From positions 186,001 through 250,000 of the forward strand of contig NZ_PJON01000004.1 of NCBI RefSeq assembly GCF_002900975.1: a stretch of DNA of 64,000 nucleotides, written 5' to 3'. Made by a program: the position numbers and the translations under genes. Under the pieces are notes generated by a model. The model saw only the letters and a list, made by a program, of their open reading frames with translations. It ran no database searches and was not told where the DNA came from. The stretch comes from Tabrizicola aquatica (GTDB lineage: Bacteria; Pseudomonadota; Alphaproteobacteria; Rhodobacterales; Rhodobacteraceae). Of the stretch, positions 29,533-37,553 are shown one piece after another (the first letter of the stretch is position 1; every line of letters starts with the position of its first letter).

Positions 29533-30386
29533 CGGCAGTAGGACCCGCCGCTGCGCGCCGAGGTGTCGAAGTGGAAGTGGTCCTCGTGATACCCGTCCGA
29601 GCCGGGGCCAAGCGTGGTGCGGAAATAAGGGCAGGCCGCCTTGTAGATCCGCCGCAGGATCTTGTTGTAATTGTCCTGCACGGTCAAAATCTTGCCATTG
29701 GTCAGCACGAAGGCCGAGATGTCGATTGCACGGCCCTTGCCATGTTCGCTGATCTTCGCGCCCTTCACGTTGTTGCGGCCGCGACAGATGTAATGCGCCG
29801 CCACCCGCAACTCGGACAGCTTGCCGTCGAACGCCGGTTGCGCCACCTCGTCGACCCAGGCGTTCAGGCTTTTGGCGATGCTGCAATCCACCGTCGCCGC
29901 CTGGCTTAGCCGCACGCCCGAGATCGAGGTCACCCGCACCGCCTCGGCAACGCCACAGCCCCGGACCTTGGATGAAATCGGCGCGATCGGCTCGCCCTTG
30001 ATTGCGGCCACCCCACAGACAGCGCCCTCCATCGACGCCAGTTCGCGCTTTTTCTTCCGGCGTTCCTTGCGGGTCGGCGGCTCTGCCGCGGCCAGTTCGG
30101 GCTCGGGCGCGGCGACCGAGGACAAGTCCAACCCGCTTTCCTGCGACGCGGCCTTCAACTCGGCCATCCGGCGGACCAGCGCCTCGGGCCTGGGCATGGG
30201 GCGCAATGACCGCCCTGCGGGAACCTCCACAGCAGCCTCGACCGGCGCAACCTCGGCCACGACAGTTGGCTGGGGCGCAGGCGCGACGGCGGTCAGCGGA
30301 TTCGGCAGCGGCCGGGGCGAGGTCTTGGGCGCCTCGGCCAGGGCAGGCCCGGCCAAGCACAACAACAGAATCAGCGCGCGCCGCAC
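29529..30386 (-). CDS. Extensin-like C-terminal domain protein, exported
   Basis: 285 residues. Signal peptide MRRALILLLCLAGPALA, a Pro/Ala-rich linker to about residue 110, then an extensin-like domain (PF06904 type) with CGVAAIKGEPIAPISSKV, a second Cys, HYICRGRNNVKGAKISEHGKG, and the C-terminal HEDHFHFDTSARSGGSYC. The His/Asp pattern SEHGKGRAIDI...HEDHFHFD is that of D-Ala-D-Ala-carboxypeptidase (LAS)-type zinc peptidases, so a peptidoglycan hydrolase is plausible. Periplasmic. Stands 5 nt after tyrC on the same strand. Confidence 0.88.
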   Translation of the reverse strand: MRRALILLLCLAGPALAEAPKTSPRPLPNPLTAVAPAPQPTVVAEVAPVEAAVEVPAGRSLRPMPRPEALVRRMAELKAASQESGLDLSSVAAPEPELAAAEPPTRKERRKKKRELASMEGAVCGVAAIKGEPIAPISSKVRGCGVAEAVRVTSISGVRLSQAATVDCSIAKSLNAWVDEVAQPAFDGKLSELRVAAHYICRGRNNVKGAKISEHGKGRAIDISAFVLTNGKILTVQDNYNKILRRIYKAACPYFRTTLGPGSDGYHEDHFHFDTSARSGGSYCR

Positions 30387-30391
30387 CAGCC

Positions 30392-31312
30392 CTAGCCCTC
30401 TTTCGCGGGCGGAGGCGCCCGGCCAAAGTCCGGCGCGGCAGTGTCCTGCCCGGCCTCGATGATCCCGCGACGAATCGCGCGGGTGCGGGTGAAATAGGCG
30501 TGCAGATGCTCACCATCCCCCATGCGGATCGCGCGTTGCAGGACGAACAGCTCTTCGGCAAAGCGGCCCAGGATATCCAGCACAGCGTCCTTGTTGGTCA
30601 GGAACACGTCGCGCCACATGGTTGGGTCGCTGGCCGCGATCCGGGTAAAGTCGCGGAAGCCGGCGGCGGAATACTTGATGACCTCGGACTGCGAAACGCG
30701 GCGCATGTGGTCGGCCACGCCCACCATCGTATAGGCAATCGCATGCGGCACATGGCTGACCACCGCGACCACCAGGTCATGGTGCGCCACGTCCATCGTG
30801 TCGACCTTGGCCCCCATCGCCTCGATCAGCTGGCGCAGCCGGGCCAGGGCCTGCGCATCGCACTCCTCGGCCGGAGTCAGCAGCCACCAGCGGTTCTGAT
30901 ACAGCGTCGCAAACCCCGAGCGCGGCCCGGAATATTCCGTCCCCGCCATCGGGTGACCGGGGATGAAATGCACGCCGGCCGGCAAATGCGGCGCCACGGC
31001 ATCGACCACCGCCTGCTTGACCGAGCCGACATCCGTGACCGTCGCCCCCGGCTTCAGATGCGGCCCGATCTCGGCCGCAATCGCCCCCATCGCGCCCACC
31101 GGCACGGCCAGCACCACCAGATCGGCCCCCGCCACCGCTTCGGCCGCCGTGTCGCAGACCCGGTCGCAGAACAGCTCTTTCGCCACCGCCCGCGTCTCGG
31201 CAGACTTGGCGTAGCCCACGATCTCACCGGCCAACCCGCCCGCCCGCATCGCATGCGCCATCGAGGACGCGATCAGCCCCAGGCCGATCAGGGCGACGCG
31301 GCCGTAGATCAT
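30392..31312 (-). CDS. tyrC: Prephenate/arogenate dehydrogenase family protein
   Basis: 306 residues. Oxidative decarboxylation of prephenate or arogenate on the way to tyrosine, NAD(P)-dependent. N-terminal Rossmann motif [30 protein letters not shown], then the catalytic [15 protein letters not shown] with the conserved His, and the helical C-terminal domain. There is no ACT domain, so no obvious tyrosine feedback site. The ATG overlaps the hisC stop by 4 nt (ATGA); this hisC-tyrC order is usual in the group, and HisC may also transaminate aromatic keto acids. Which substrate is preferred cannot be read. Confidence 0.92.
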   Translation of the reverse strand: MIYGRVALIGLGLIASSMAHAMRAGGLAGEIVGYAKSAETRAVAKELFCDRVCDTAAEAVAGADLVVLAVPVGAMGAIAAEIGPHLKPGATVTDVGSVKQAVVDAVAPHLPAGVHFIPGHPMAGTEYSGPRSGFATLYQNRWWLLTPAEECDAQALARLRQLIEAMGAKVDTMDVAHHDLVVAVVSHVPHAIAYTMVGVADHMRRVSQSEVIKYSAAGFRDFTRIAASDPTMWRDVFLTNKDAVLDILGRFAEELFVLQRAIRMGDGEHLHAYFTRTRAIRRGIIEAGQDTAAPDFGRAPPPAKEG

Positions 31313-32394
31313 TTGACCCCCTTGAACTGCGCCACCGCATGGGCGACCTGGCGGCAGCTCGCCTCGTCACCGATGGTGATGCGCAGGCAGTGCGGCAACT
31401 TGTAACCCGCCACCCGGCGCACGATCAGGCCCTGCTTCTGCAGGAAGGCGTCACAGGCCTCGGCCTCTTCCTGGCTGGCGAACCGCGCCAGGATGAAATT
31501 CGCCATCGAGGTGTCCGACGGCACGCCGATCTCAGCCAAGGCATTGGCCAGCCAGGACCGCATCCGGGTGTTTTCCGTGCGGCACTTGGCCACGAAATCC
31601 TGGTCGCGCACGGCGGCCTCGGCGGCCTCCAGCTGCGTGGTGGACAGGTTGAACGGCCCCCGGATGCGGTTCAGCACGTCGATGACGTGCTTCGGACCAT
31701 AGCCCCAACCGATCCGCAGGCCCCCCAACCCATAGACCTTCGAGAAAGTCCGCGTCATCACCACATTGTCGCGCGCATCGACCAGCGCGGCCCCGCCGTC
31801 ATAGCCTTCGACATATTCGGCATAGGCCCCATCCAGGACCAGCAGCGCCTGCGGCGGCAGGTTCTCGGCCAGCCGCGCAATCTCGGCGGCCGAGACCATC
31901 GTGCCGGTCGGATTGTTCGGATTGGCCAGGAACACCAGCTTCGTGCGCCGGTTGCAGGCCGCAAGGATCGCGTCCACATCCGCCGTCCGCTCGCGTTCGG
32001 CCACCTCGACCGGCGTCGCACCGACAGCCATGGACGAGATGCGGTACATCAGGAATCCATGCTCGGTGAACACCACCTCATCGCGCGGCCCGGCATAGGC
32101 CTGGCAGAGGAACGTGATGATCTCATCCGACCCCGCGCCGCAGATGATGCGGGATGCGTCCAGCCCATGCACCTCGGCAATCGCCGCGCGCAGGTCGGCG
32201 TGATCGGTGACCGGATAGCGGTGCAGCGTGTGGACGGTGCGCGAGAAGGCCTCTTTCGCCCTGTCCGAGGGGCCGAACGGGTTTTCGTTCGACGACAGCT
32301 TCACCACATTGGCCACACCGGCCACATGCGCCTTGCCGCCCTCATACAGAGCGATGTCAAGAATGCCTGGCTGCGGCTTGATCTGGTCGTTCAT
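31309..32394 (-). CDS. hisC: Histidinol-phosphate aminotransferase
   Basis: 361 residues, fold-type I PLP enzyme. [54 protein letters not shown] and the PLP-lysine motif [16 protein letters not shown] are present. It converts imidazole acetol phosphate to histidinol phosphate and in this lineage may also work on aromatic amino acids, as suggested by its overlap with tyrC. The start at 32394 ([14 protein letters not shown]) is preferred over an open frame to 32466. Upstream lies the large nested inverted repeat. Confidence 0.96.
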   Translation of the reverse strand: MNDQIKPQPGILDIALYEGGKAHVAGVANVVKLSSNENPFGPSDRAKEAFSRTVHTLHRYPVTDHADLRAAIAEVHGLDASRIICGAGSDEIITFLCQAYAGPRDEVVFTEHGFLMYRISSMAVGATPVEVAERERTADVDAILAACNRRTKLVFLANPNNPTGTMVSAAEIARLAENLPPQALLVLDGAYAEYVEGYDGGAALVDARDNVVMTRTFSKVYGLGGLRIGWGYGPKHVIDVLNRIRGPFNLSTTQLEAAEAAVRDQDFVAKCRTENTRMRSWLANALAEIGVPSDTSMANFILARFASQEEAEACDAFLQKQGLIVRRVAGYKLPHCLRITIGDEASCRQVAHAVAQFKGVK

Positions 32395-32706
32395 CCTGGC
32401 CCCCGGAAGTCCCGCCCCATTTACCCGGCCCCGGCGCACAAGGCCAGAGCCTTCCACCCGGACCACCGCTTGTCAGATAGCGCGCGTTCCGCGCAAGTCT
32501 TTTGTCTCGTCGTCGGGGCTTGCGCCCTCCTCCTCGGCTGATGGGGGTTTCACCCCCAAACCCCCAGGATATTTGGGGGACAGAAAATGAGTTTGGGCAT
32601 TTTCTGTCTGGAAATATCCCCGCCGGAGGCACCGAGGAGGAGGGCGCAAGCCCCGACGACGAGACAAGAAACCTGCGCGGAACGCGCTCCTTTTGAAAGG
32701 CCTCGG
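32395..32706. other. Intergenic stretch between hss and hisC holding a giant inverted repeat
   Basis: 312 bases without a credible gene. Short open frames exist on both strands but are mirror images produced by the inverted repeat (for instance both strands encode an MSRRRGLRPPPR peptide). The hisC promoter should lie in 32395-32480; no clear -35/-10 pair was found. Confidence 0.7.
32482..32687. repeat. 206-bp nested inverted repeat containing two head-to-head GGATATTT units
   Basis: The outer arms, 32482-32537 and 32632-32687, are 56 nt each and complementary except for three mismatches. Inside, GGATATTT...GACAGAAAATG (32568-32590) faces its inverted copy CATTTTCTGTCTGGAAATAT (from 32599), with a small GGGGG/CCCCC stem before it. 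The right arm starts 20 nt past the homospermidine synthase stop codon. In RNA it would fold into one very long hairpin. Confidence 0.9.
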
Positions 32707-34122
32707 TCAGACCGCCAGGAAGTTGGTGAACTGCCAGGGATCGTCCTCGTCCCGGTCCTCGGCAAAGCTGTTGATGCGGCTCTGCAAGGGCGTCCAGTCG
32801 GTGTAGTGGCACTCGACCGACCCAAGGTAGGGGCGCTGGACCTCCAGGCAGCGGACGTGGTCCATCTCGTCGGCTTCCACGAAACCTTCGTTCGGGTTCT
32901 CGGCCGCCCAGACCATTGCTGCCAGCACCGCACTGGTCACCTGCATCCCCGTCGCGTTCTGATAGGGCGCCAGGCGCCGCGCTTCCTCGCACGAAAGGCG
33001 CGAGCCGTACCACATCGCGCCCTTGGCGTGACCATACAGCAGCACGCCCAGGTCATCCCCGCCCGAGGTGATTTCGTCCACGGTCAGGATATGCTGCGCC
33101 TCGGGCAGTTTTCCTGCGCCGTTGATTTCGTGCAGCGACAGGATCGCATCATTGCAGGGGTGATAGGCGTAATGGCAGGTCGGGCGATAGGCCGCGCGGT
33201 CCCCGTCCCAGACCGTATAGTAATCCGGGATCGACAGCGCCTCGTTATGGGTGACGACAAAGCCGTATTGCGGCCCGACACCGGGGCACCAGGACCGCAC
33301 CCGGGTATCCGCGCCGGGCCGGTCGATCCAGATCGCATAGCCCGGCCCGTGGTCGAAGGCATGACCTTGCGGCGGCAGCTTCTTTTCATGCGTGCCCCAG
33401 CCCAGTTCGGCGGGCTGATAGCCTTCGGACAACAGCCCATCCACCGACCAGGTGTTTACAAAGACCCCCGGCGGTTTCGGCTTGGCCGAAACCTGGGTGT
33501 CGCGCTCGGCGACATGGATGCCCTTGACCCCCAGGCCCTGCATCAGCGCCGCCCAGTCCGCGCGCGACTTCGGATCGGCCTGCACGCCGGTATCCGCCGC
33601 CAGCCGCAGCAGCGCCTCTTTCAGCAGCCAGCTGACCATGCCCGGGTTCGCGCCACAGCACGACACCGCCGTCGGGCCACCGACATAGGACTTGCCCAAC
33701 TCGCGCACCCGTTCCCGGAGCGGATAGTTGGTCCGGTCCGCGTTCGGCAGCGTGGAGCCGAAGTAGAACCCCGGCCAGGGCTCGACCACCGTGTCGATGT
33801 ACTGGACCCCCATCTCCTGGGCCAGCTTCATCAGTTCCACCGAATCCACGTCCACCGACAGGTTGACGATCATCCCCCCGCCCACCGGGAACAGGCTGCG
33901 CAGCACATCGGCGAAATTGTCCGGCGTCAGCGCCACCTGCAGGTGCCGGATCCCGTGATCGCGCAGGATATGCGCATGATCAGCCGACGGCTCGATCACC
34001 GTGAACCGAGACCGGTCGAAATCGATGTGCCGCTCGATCAACGGCAAGGTGCCGCGCCCGATCGAGCCGAAGCCGATCATCACCAGCGACCCGTTGATGC
34101 GGGCATGGACGGAGTTGGTCAT
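32707..34122 (-). CDS. hss: Homospermidine synthase
   Basis: 471 residues. Makes sym-homospermidine from two putrescines (or putrescine and spermidine) with NAD as cofactor, cytosolic. Saccharopine-dehydrogenase-like Rossmann start LVMIGFGSIGRGTLPLIERH, then QYIDTVVEPWPGFYF, PTAVSCCGANPGMVSWLLKEAL and the C-terminal NPNEGFVEADEMDHVRC are all typical of alphaproteobacterial Hss. Strong ribosome site (GAGGAGAAAGCG). The upstream UPF0114 gene ends 10 nt before it, so the two are likely cotranscribed. Transcription probably ends in the giant inverted repeat. Confidence 0.95.
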   Translation of the reverse strand: MTNSVHARINGSLVMIGFGSIGRGTLPLIERHIDFDRSRFTVIEPSADHAHILRDHGIRHLQVALTPDNFADVLRSLFPVGGGMIVNLSVDVDSVELMKLAQEMGVQYIDTVVEPWPGFYFGSTLPNADRTNYPLRERVRELGKSYVGGPTAVSCCGANPGMVSWLLKEALLRLAADTGVQADPKSRADWAALMQGLGVKGIHVAERDTQVSAKPKPPGVFVNTWSVDGLLSEGYQPAELGWGTHEKKLPPQGHAFDHGPGYAIWIDRPGADTRVRSWCPGVGPQYGFVVTHNEALSIPDYYTVWDGDRAAYRPTCHYAYHPCNDAILSLHEINGAGKLPEAQHILTVDEITSGGDDLGVLLYGHAKGAMWYGSRLSCEEARRLAPYQNATGMQVTSAVLAAMVWAAENPNEGFVEADEMDHVRCLEVQRPYLGSVECHYTDWTPLQSRINSFAEDRDEDDPWQFTNFLAV

Positions 34123-34132
34123 CGCTTTCTCC

Positions 34133-34666
34133 TCACTTGTAGGACCTGGCCTGCAGCCAATCCATCAGCGCCATCAGCACGCCCGAAACCACGAAGGTCA
34201 GATGGATCGTCACCAGCCAGAACATCTCGGTCTCGCCGAAGGTGGTCGCGGTCTCCAGGTCGCTGATCTCCATGAACCGCTTCAACAGATGGATGCCGGA
34301 AATCGCCACGATCGACGCGATCAGCTTCATCTTCAGCCCGCCGAAGTCGACCTTGCCCATCCAGCCCGGCTTGTCCGCGCCCGTGTCGAAGTCGAACTTC
34401 GAGACAAAACTTTCATAGCCGGAAAACATCACGATCAGCAGCAGGTTAGCCGCCAACGTCAGATCGATCAGCGTCAGCGCCACCAGGATCATCTTTTCCG
34501 CGGACAACTCCAGAACCTGCGGCAGATAGTAGACCAGTTCCTTGAGGAAGATCAGCGTCAGCATCGCCAGCGCGACCGCCAGGCCAAGATACATCGGCGC
34601 CATCAGCCAGCGGCTGGCGAAGAGGCCTTTCTCGAAAGACGTCTCGACAGAGTACTTCTCGGACAT
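34133..34666 (-). CDS. UPF0114 / YqhA family inner-membrane protein
   Basis: About 177 residues with three to four helices (LGLAVALAMLTLIFLKELVYY; MILVALTLIDLTLAANLLLIV; LIASIVAISGIHLL; LVTIHLTFVVSGVLMALMDW). FSGYESFVSK and GGLKMKLIASIVAISGIHLLKRFM are hallmarks of the TIGR00645 group. Function unknown. The start at 34666 has GGAG 8 nt upstream; a GTG two codons earlier is also open. Positioned between the rpsD terminator and hss. Confidence 0.9.
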   Translation of the reverse strand: MSEKYSVETSFEKGLFASRWLMAPMYLGLAVALAMLTLIFLKELVYYLPQVLELSAEKMILVALTLIDLTLAANLLLIVMFSGYESFVSKFDFDTGADKPGWMGKVDFGGLKMKLIASIVAISGIHLLKRFMEISDLETATTFGETEMFWLVTIHLTFVVSGVLMALMDWLQARSYK

Positions 34667-34691
34667 GAACACACTCCGGGGCTGGAAACGG

Positions 34692-34717
34692 AAAAGGCCC
34701 GCCGGATGTGGCGGGCC
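34692..34717 (-). terminator. Rho-independent terminator of rpsD
   Basis: Minus-strand stem GGCCCGCC (34710-34717) / GGCGGGCC (34696-34703), followed by TTTT (34692-34695). It lies about 40 nt past the rpsD stop. Confidence 0.9.
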
Positions 34718-34756
34718 CCTCTCTGCCGTTTCTGATCGAAAGAACTGGGGGCAGTC

Positions 34757-35377
34757 TTAGTTCTTTGCGTAGTATTCGACGACCAGGTTCGGTTCCATCT
34801 GCACCGGATAGGGAACGTCGCCCAGGCCGGGGGTGCGGACGAACTTGACGACCTTCTTGTTGGTGTCGACTTCCAGGTAATCCGGGATGTCGCGCTCGGT
34901 CAGCGACAGGGCTTCCAGAACCAGGGCCATCTGCTTGGACTTCTCGCGCACTTCAATCACGTCGCCTTCCGACACGCGGTAGGACGCGATGTTCACGCGC
35001 TTGCCGTTCACGGTCACATGGCCGTGGTTCACGAACTGGCGGGCGGCGAAGATGGTCGGGACCAGCTTGGCGCGGTAGACCACCGCATCCAGCCGGCGCT
35101 CCAGCAGGCCGATCAGCATCTCGCCGGTGTCGCCGCGCACACGCTCGGCTTCGCCATAGATCTTGCGGAACTGCTTTTCGGTCAGGTCGCCGTAATAGCC
35201 CTTCAGCTTCTGCTTGGCGCGCAGCTGCGTACCGAAGTCCGACAGCTTGTTCTTGCGGCGCTGGCCGTGCTGGCCGGGGCCATATTCGCGCTTGTTCACC
35301 GGGGACTTCGGACGGCCCCAGATGTTTTCGCCCATGCGGCGGTCGATCTTGTACTTGGCAGAGGTGCGTTTGGTCAC
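34757..35377 (-). CDS. rpsD: 30S ribosomal protein S4
   Basis: Primary 16S rRNA-binding protein that starts assembly of the 30S body; 206 residues. [38 protein letters not shown], the S4 RNA-binding domain [39 protein letters not shown] and the ending [10 protein letters not shown] are canonical. It lies alone, not in the alpha operon, as usual in this group. Strong promoter about 120 nt upstream and a hairpin right at the transcript's 5' end suggest possible autoregulation, which is inference. Confidence 0.98.
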   Translation of the reverse strand: MTKRTSAKYKIDRRMGENIWGRPKSPVNKREYGPGQHGQRRKNKLSDFGTQLRAKQKLKGYYGDLTEKQFRKIYGEAERVRGDTGEMLIGLLERRLDAVVYRAKLVPTIFAARQFVNHGHVTVNGKRVNIASYRVSEGDVIEVREKSKQMALVLEALSLTERDIPDYLEVDTNKKVVKFVRTPGLGDVPYPVQMEPNLVVEYYAKN

Positions 35378-35466
35378 CGCTGATCTCCTTCTTGCGTTGC
35401 GAAGGGCGTTGTCCTTTGACCTTGCGGTCCGACAGGCATCCCCTTGCGGGGGCCACCAACACCAAT

Positions 35467-35491
35467 GAAAAGCCCCGGAATCGCTTCCGGG
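35467..35491 (-). promoter_or_regulatory. Terminator-like hairpin in the rpsD leader
   Basis: On the minus strand CCCGGAA (35485-35491), loop GCGA, TTCCGGG (35474-35480), then GC and TTTT. It forms within the first 30 nt of the predicted rpsD transcript. Confidence 0.55.
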
Positions 35492-35500
35492 ACTGGCGGG

Positions 35501-35528
35501 CTTATAGAGGACACACCGGGGGAGTCAA
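35501..35528 (-). promoter_or_regulatory. Promoter of rpsD
   Basis: -35 TTGACT (35523-35528), 16-nt spacer, -10 TATAAG (35501-35506). Near-consensus, in keeping with a ribosomal protein gene. Predicted start near 35494, leader about 117 nt. Confidence 0.8.
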
Positions 35529-35847
35529 CAGCGCCTGCCGCCAAGGCAAGGATGCTGCGGCGCATCCCCGCAGGTCGCAGCCTGCCCGGACTTCCCGGAC
35601 CACCCGCCAATCATACCCGGTAATCCTGGGGCTGCACACTTCCCGTTCAGGTTGCGCCATAAACCAAAGCTTGCATCTGCATTACTTTACTTTCGCAAAA
35701 GGCGATGTTAGCAAGTAAAAGCCTGCCATCACTGAAATCACGTTAAGAATGCCTGACATTTGCGCAGGATGGGATTTCGGTGCAAGCCCGCCCTTTTTTA
35801 CTGCCTGCCTTGTTGATGATGCAACCTGAAACCTTGGAGATCAGACC
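35529..35847. other. 319-bp intergenic region upstream of the tyrosinase gene
   Basis: No gene supported. The composition changes from GC-rich to visibly AT-richer at about 35620, toward the tyrosinase gene, suggesting the border of acquired DNA. A dyad with ends TTTACTT (35687-35693) and AAGTAAA (35713-35719) could be a regulator site. GGAG at 35836 is a plausible ribosome site for the tyrosinase. Confidence 0.5.
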
Positions 35848-37434
35848 ATGAATCCGCCCCGGAAGCGCCGATCCATTAGCGATATACAGGCCGACTATGA
35901 TCGGGGCGAAACGGCCGAACTTGAAACGCTGATGCGCGCGTGGAAGGGTATCAAGGAACTTCCCATCAGCGACTCTAATTCTTTCTTCAAGCTTGGCGGT
36001 TTCCATGGCGAGCCGTTTCGCGGACCGGGTGCCAAGACGAATGCCTGGTGGGGTGGATACTGCCAGCATGGCACCGTTCTGTTTCCGACCTGGCACCGCG
36101 TCTACCTTCACAAGCTGGAAAAGGCGCTTCAAAGCATTCCGGGTTGCGAAACCGTCATGCTGCCTTTCTGGGATGAGTGCAGCGAGGACTCTAAGACAAA
36201 GGGTATTCCCCGCGCCCTGACGGATGAAAAATTCATGCTGGATGGCGTCCTGATCGACAACCCCCTGCGGTCATTCGTGTTGCCAACGGCAATCGTCGAC
36301 AATGTCGCCGAGGATTCGGGCACCGATCCCAACTCTCCCAATTACAGCAAGCCTGCGGGATATGAGACCGTGCGTTACCCATTGTCAGGGCTTGTCGGAA
36401 CCGAAGCCGACAGGGCAACAACCCAGGCGCATAACGCGAAATTTCCCAACTATGCCAAGAACGTCTCGATTCTTGACGACAACATCATGGCCTGGCTGAA
36501 ACTGCCGGTCGTGACGGGCGGTGTGACGCGCGGCCTGGTCATCAAGAAGTTCTCCGACTGCATGGATGCTCCAACGTATACGCTGTTCTCGAATACCACC
36601 TCGGCGACGGCCTGGAACAATGCCAACAAGGATCAGCCGGTCGTCCCGCTCGAATCCCCTCACAATTACATGCATCTTGCCGTCGGCGGATTTGACATTC
36701 CGAATTACGACGCGTCGCCGATCACGGGCGCGAATGGCGACATGGGCGAGAATGACACGGCCGGGCTTGATCCGATCTTCTACTTTCACCACTGCTTCAT
36801 CGATTATGCGTTCTGGACATGGCAGCGGCGTCATAATGCCACCCAGGCACTGACGATTGACAGTGACGATCCGGGCGCATCTTACGCGGGGAACCAGCCG
36901 CCCGCCGGTGCCAATCCGGGCGACCAGCTGTCAATGCTGACACCTCTTGTTCCGTTCCAAAAATCAGACGGCGCATACTTCGACAGCAGGGATTGCGTCG
37001 ATATCGAGGGGCAGCTTGGGTACACCTACGGACCTGGATCGCTCGACCATTTTGCCAATGCGCCCCTTGCCACTTTGGCCGTTGGAGACACCCCAACGAC
37101 ACAGATTCTGGTCAGCCATATCGACCGAACCAAGATCTCGGGCTCGTTCATCGTCGCCGTTTATGCCGAGGTCGACGGCGAGCACCGCCTTATTGGGGCA
37201 GAGCCCGTCCTCAGCCGATGGAACGTCACAGGTTGCGCGAATTGCCAGACCAAACTGCGGGTCAGCAGCAGTTTCCACGTGCCGACCGCAAGTCTCGGTG
37301 ATGCCAATATCAAGGTGGCGATCCACACACGCAAAGGTGTGCTAGGCGACAAAGCTCCAGCGATGGTTTCTGCAGGCCAGTTGCGGGCCACGGACAGCGC
37401 CGGCGAAGTCCCCTTCAAGGTGGAAATCCGCTAG
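35848..37434 (+). CDS. Tyrosinase / polyphenol oxidase family copper protein
   Basis: 528 residues. Type-3 copper site: CuA His53, His74 and His83 (GGFHGEPF; YCQHGTVLFPTWHRVYLHKLE) and CuB His272, His276 (SPHNYMHLAVGG) and His314/315 (DPIFYFHHCFIDYAFW). Cys72, two residues before His74, is the position that forms a Cys-His thioether in fungal and plant enzymes. The catalytic domain ends near residue 350; the last 170 residues form a separate beta-rich domain that may shield the site. No signal peptide; no caddie (MelC1-like) gene nearby. Oxidises phenols to quinones; the physiological substrate is unknown. Codon use is more AT-tolerant than the neighbours, so it is probably acquired. Ends at a good terminator-like hairpin. 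Confidence 0.9.
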   Translation: MNPPRKRRSISDIQADYDRGETAELETLMRAWKGIKELPISDSNSFFKLGGFHGEPFRGPGAKTNAWWGGYCQHGTVLFPTWHRVYLHKLEKALQSIPGCETVMLPFWDECSEDSKTKGIPRALTDEKFMLDGVLIDNPLRSFVLPTAIVDNVAEDSGTDPNSPNYSKPAGYETVRYPLSGLVGTEADRATTQAHNAKFPNYAKNVSILDDNIMAWLKLPVVTGGVTRGLVIKKFSDCMDAPTYTLFSNTTSATAWNNANKDQPVVPLESPHNYMHLAVGGFDIPNYDASPITGANGDMGENDTAGLDPIFYFHHCFIDYAFWTWQRRHNATQALTIDSDDPGASYAGNQPPAGANPGDQLSMLTPLVPFQKSDGAYFDSRDCVDIEGQLGYTYGPGSLDHFANAPLATLAVGDTPTTQILVSHIDRTKISGSFIVAVYAEVDGEHRLIGAEPVLSRWNVTGCANCQTKLRVSSSFHVPTASLGDANIKVAIHTRKGVLGDKAPAMVSAGQLRATDSAGEVPFKVEIR

Positions 37435-37441
37435 ATTGAAA

Positions 37442-37477
37442 GGGGGGCGGGGCCTAAAGACCACCATCCCGCCCCCC
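37442..37477 (+). terminator. Terminator-like hairpin after the tyrosinase gene
   Basis: GGGGGGCGGG (37442-37451) and CCCGCCCCCC (37468-37477), 16-nt loop, followed by TTAAC. Stem is strong but the T run is short. Confidence 0.6.
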
Positions 37478-37534
37478 TTAACAAATCCCTAACGCCCGCG
37501 ATCAAGCCATTGAAATAACTTATATATCCCATTT

Positions 37535-37549
37535 TGTCCACCGTGGACA
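37535..37549. repeat. 15-bp perfect palindrome between tyrosinase and acuI
   Basis: TGTCCAC, one central C, GTGGACA. Lies in an AT-rich patch just past the acuI stop codon. No T run on either side, so more like a protein-binding dyad than a terminator. Confidence 0.4.
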
Positions 37550-37553
37550 GGCC

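Noticed and set aside
32502-32696. Small open frames on both strands in the hss-hisC gap
   Set aside because: They are mirror images produced by the inverted repeat, with no ribosome site and no coding pattern.
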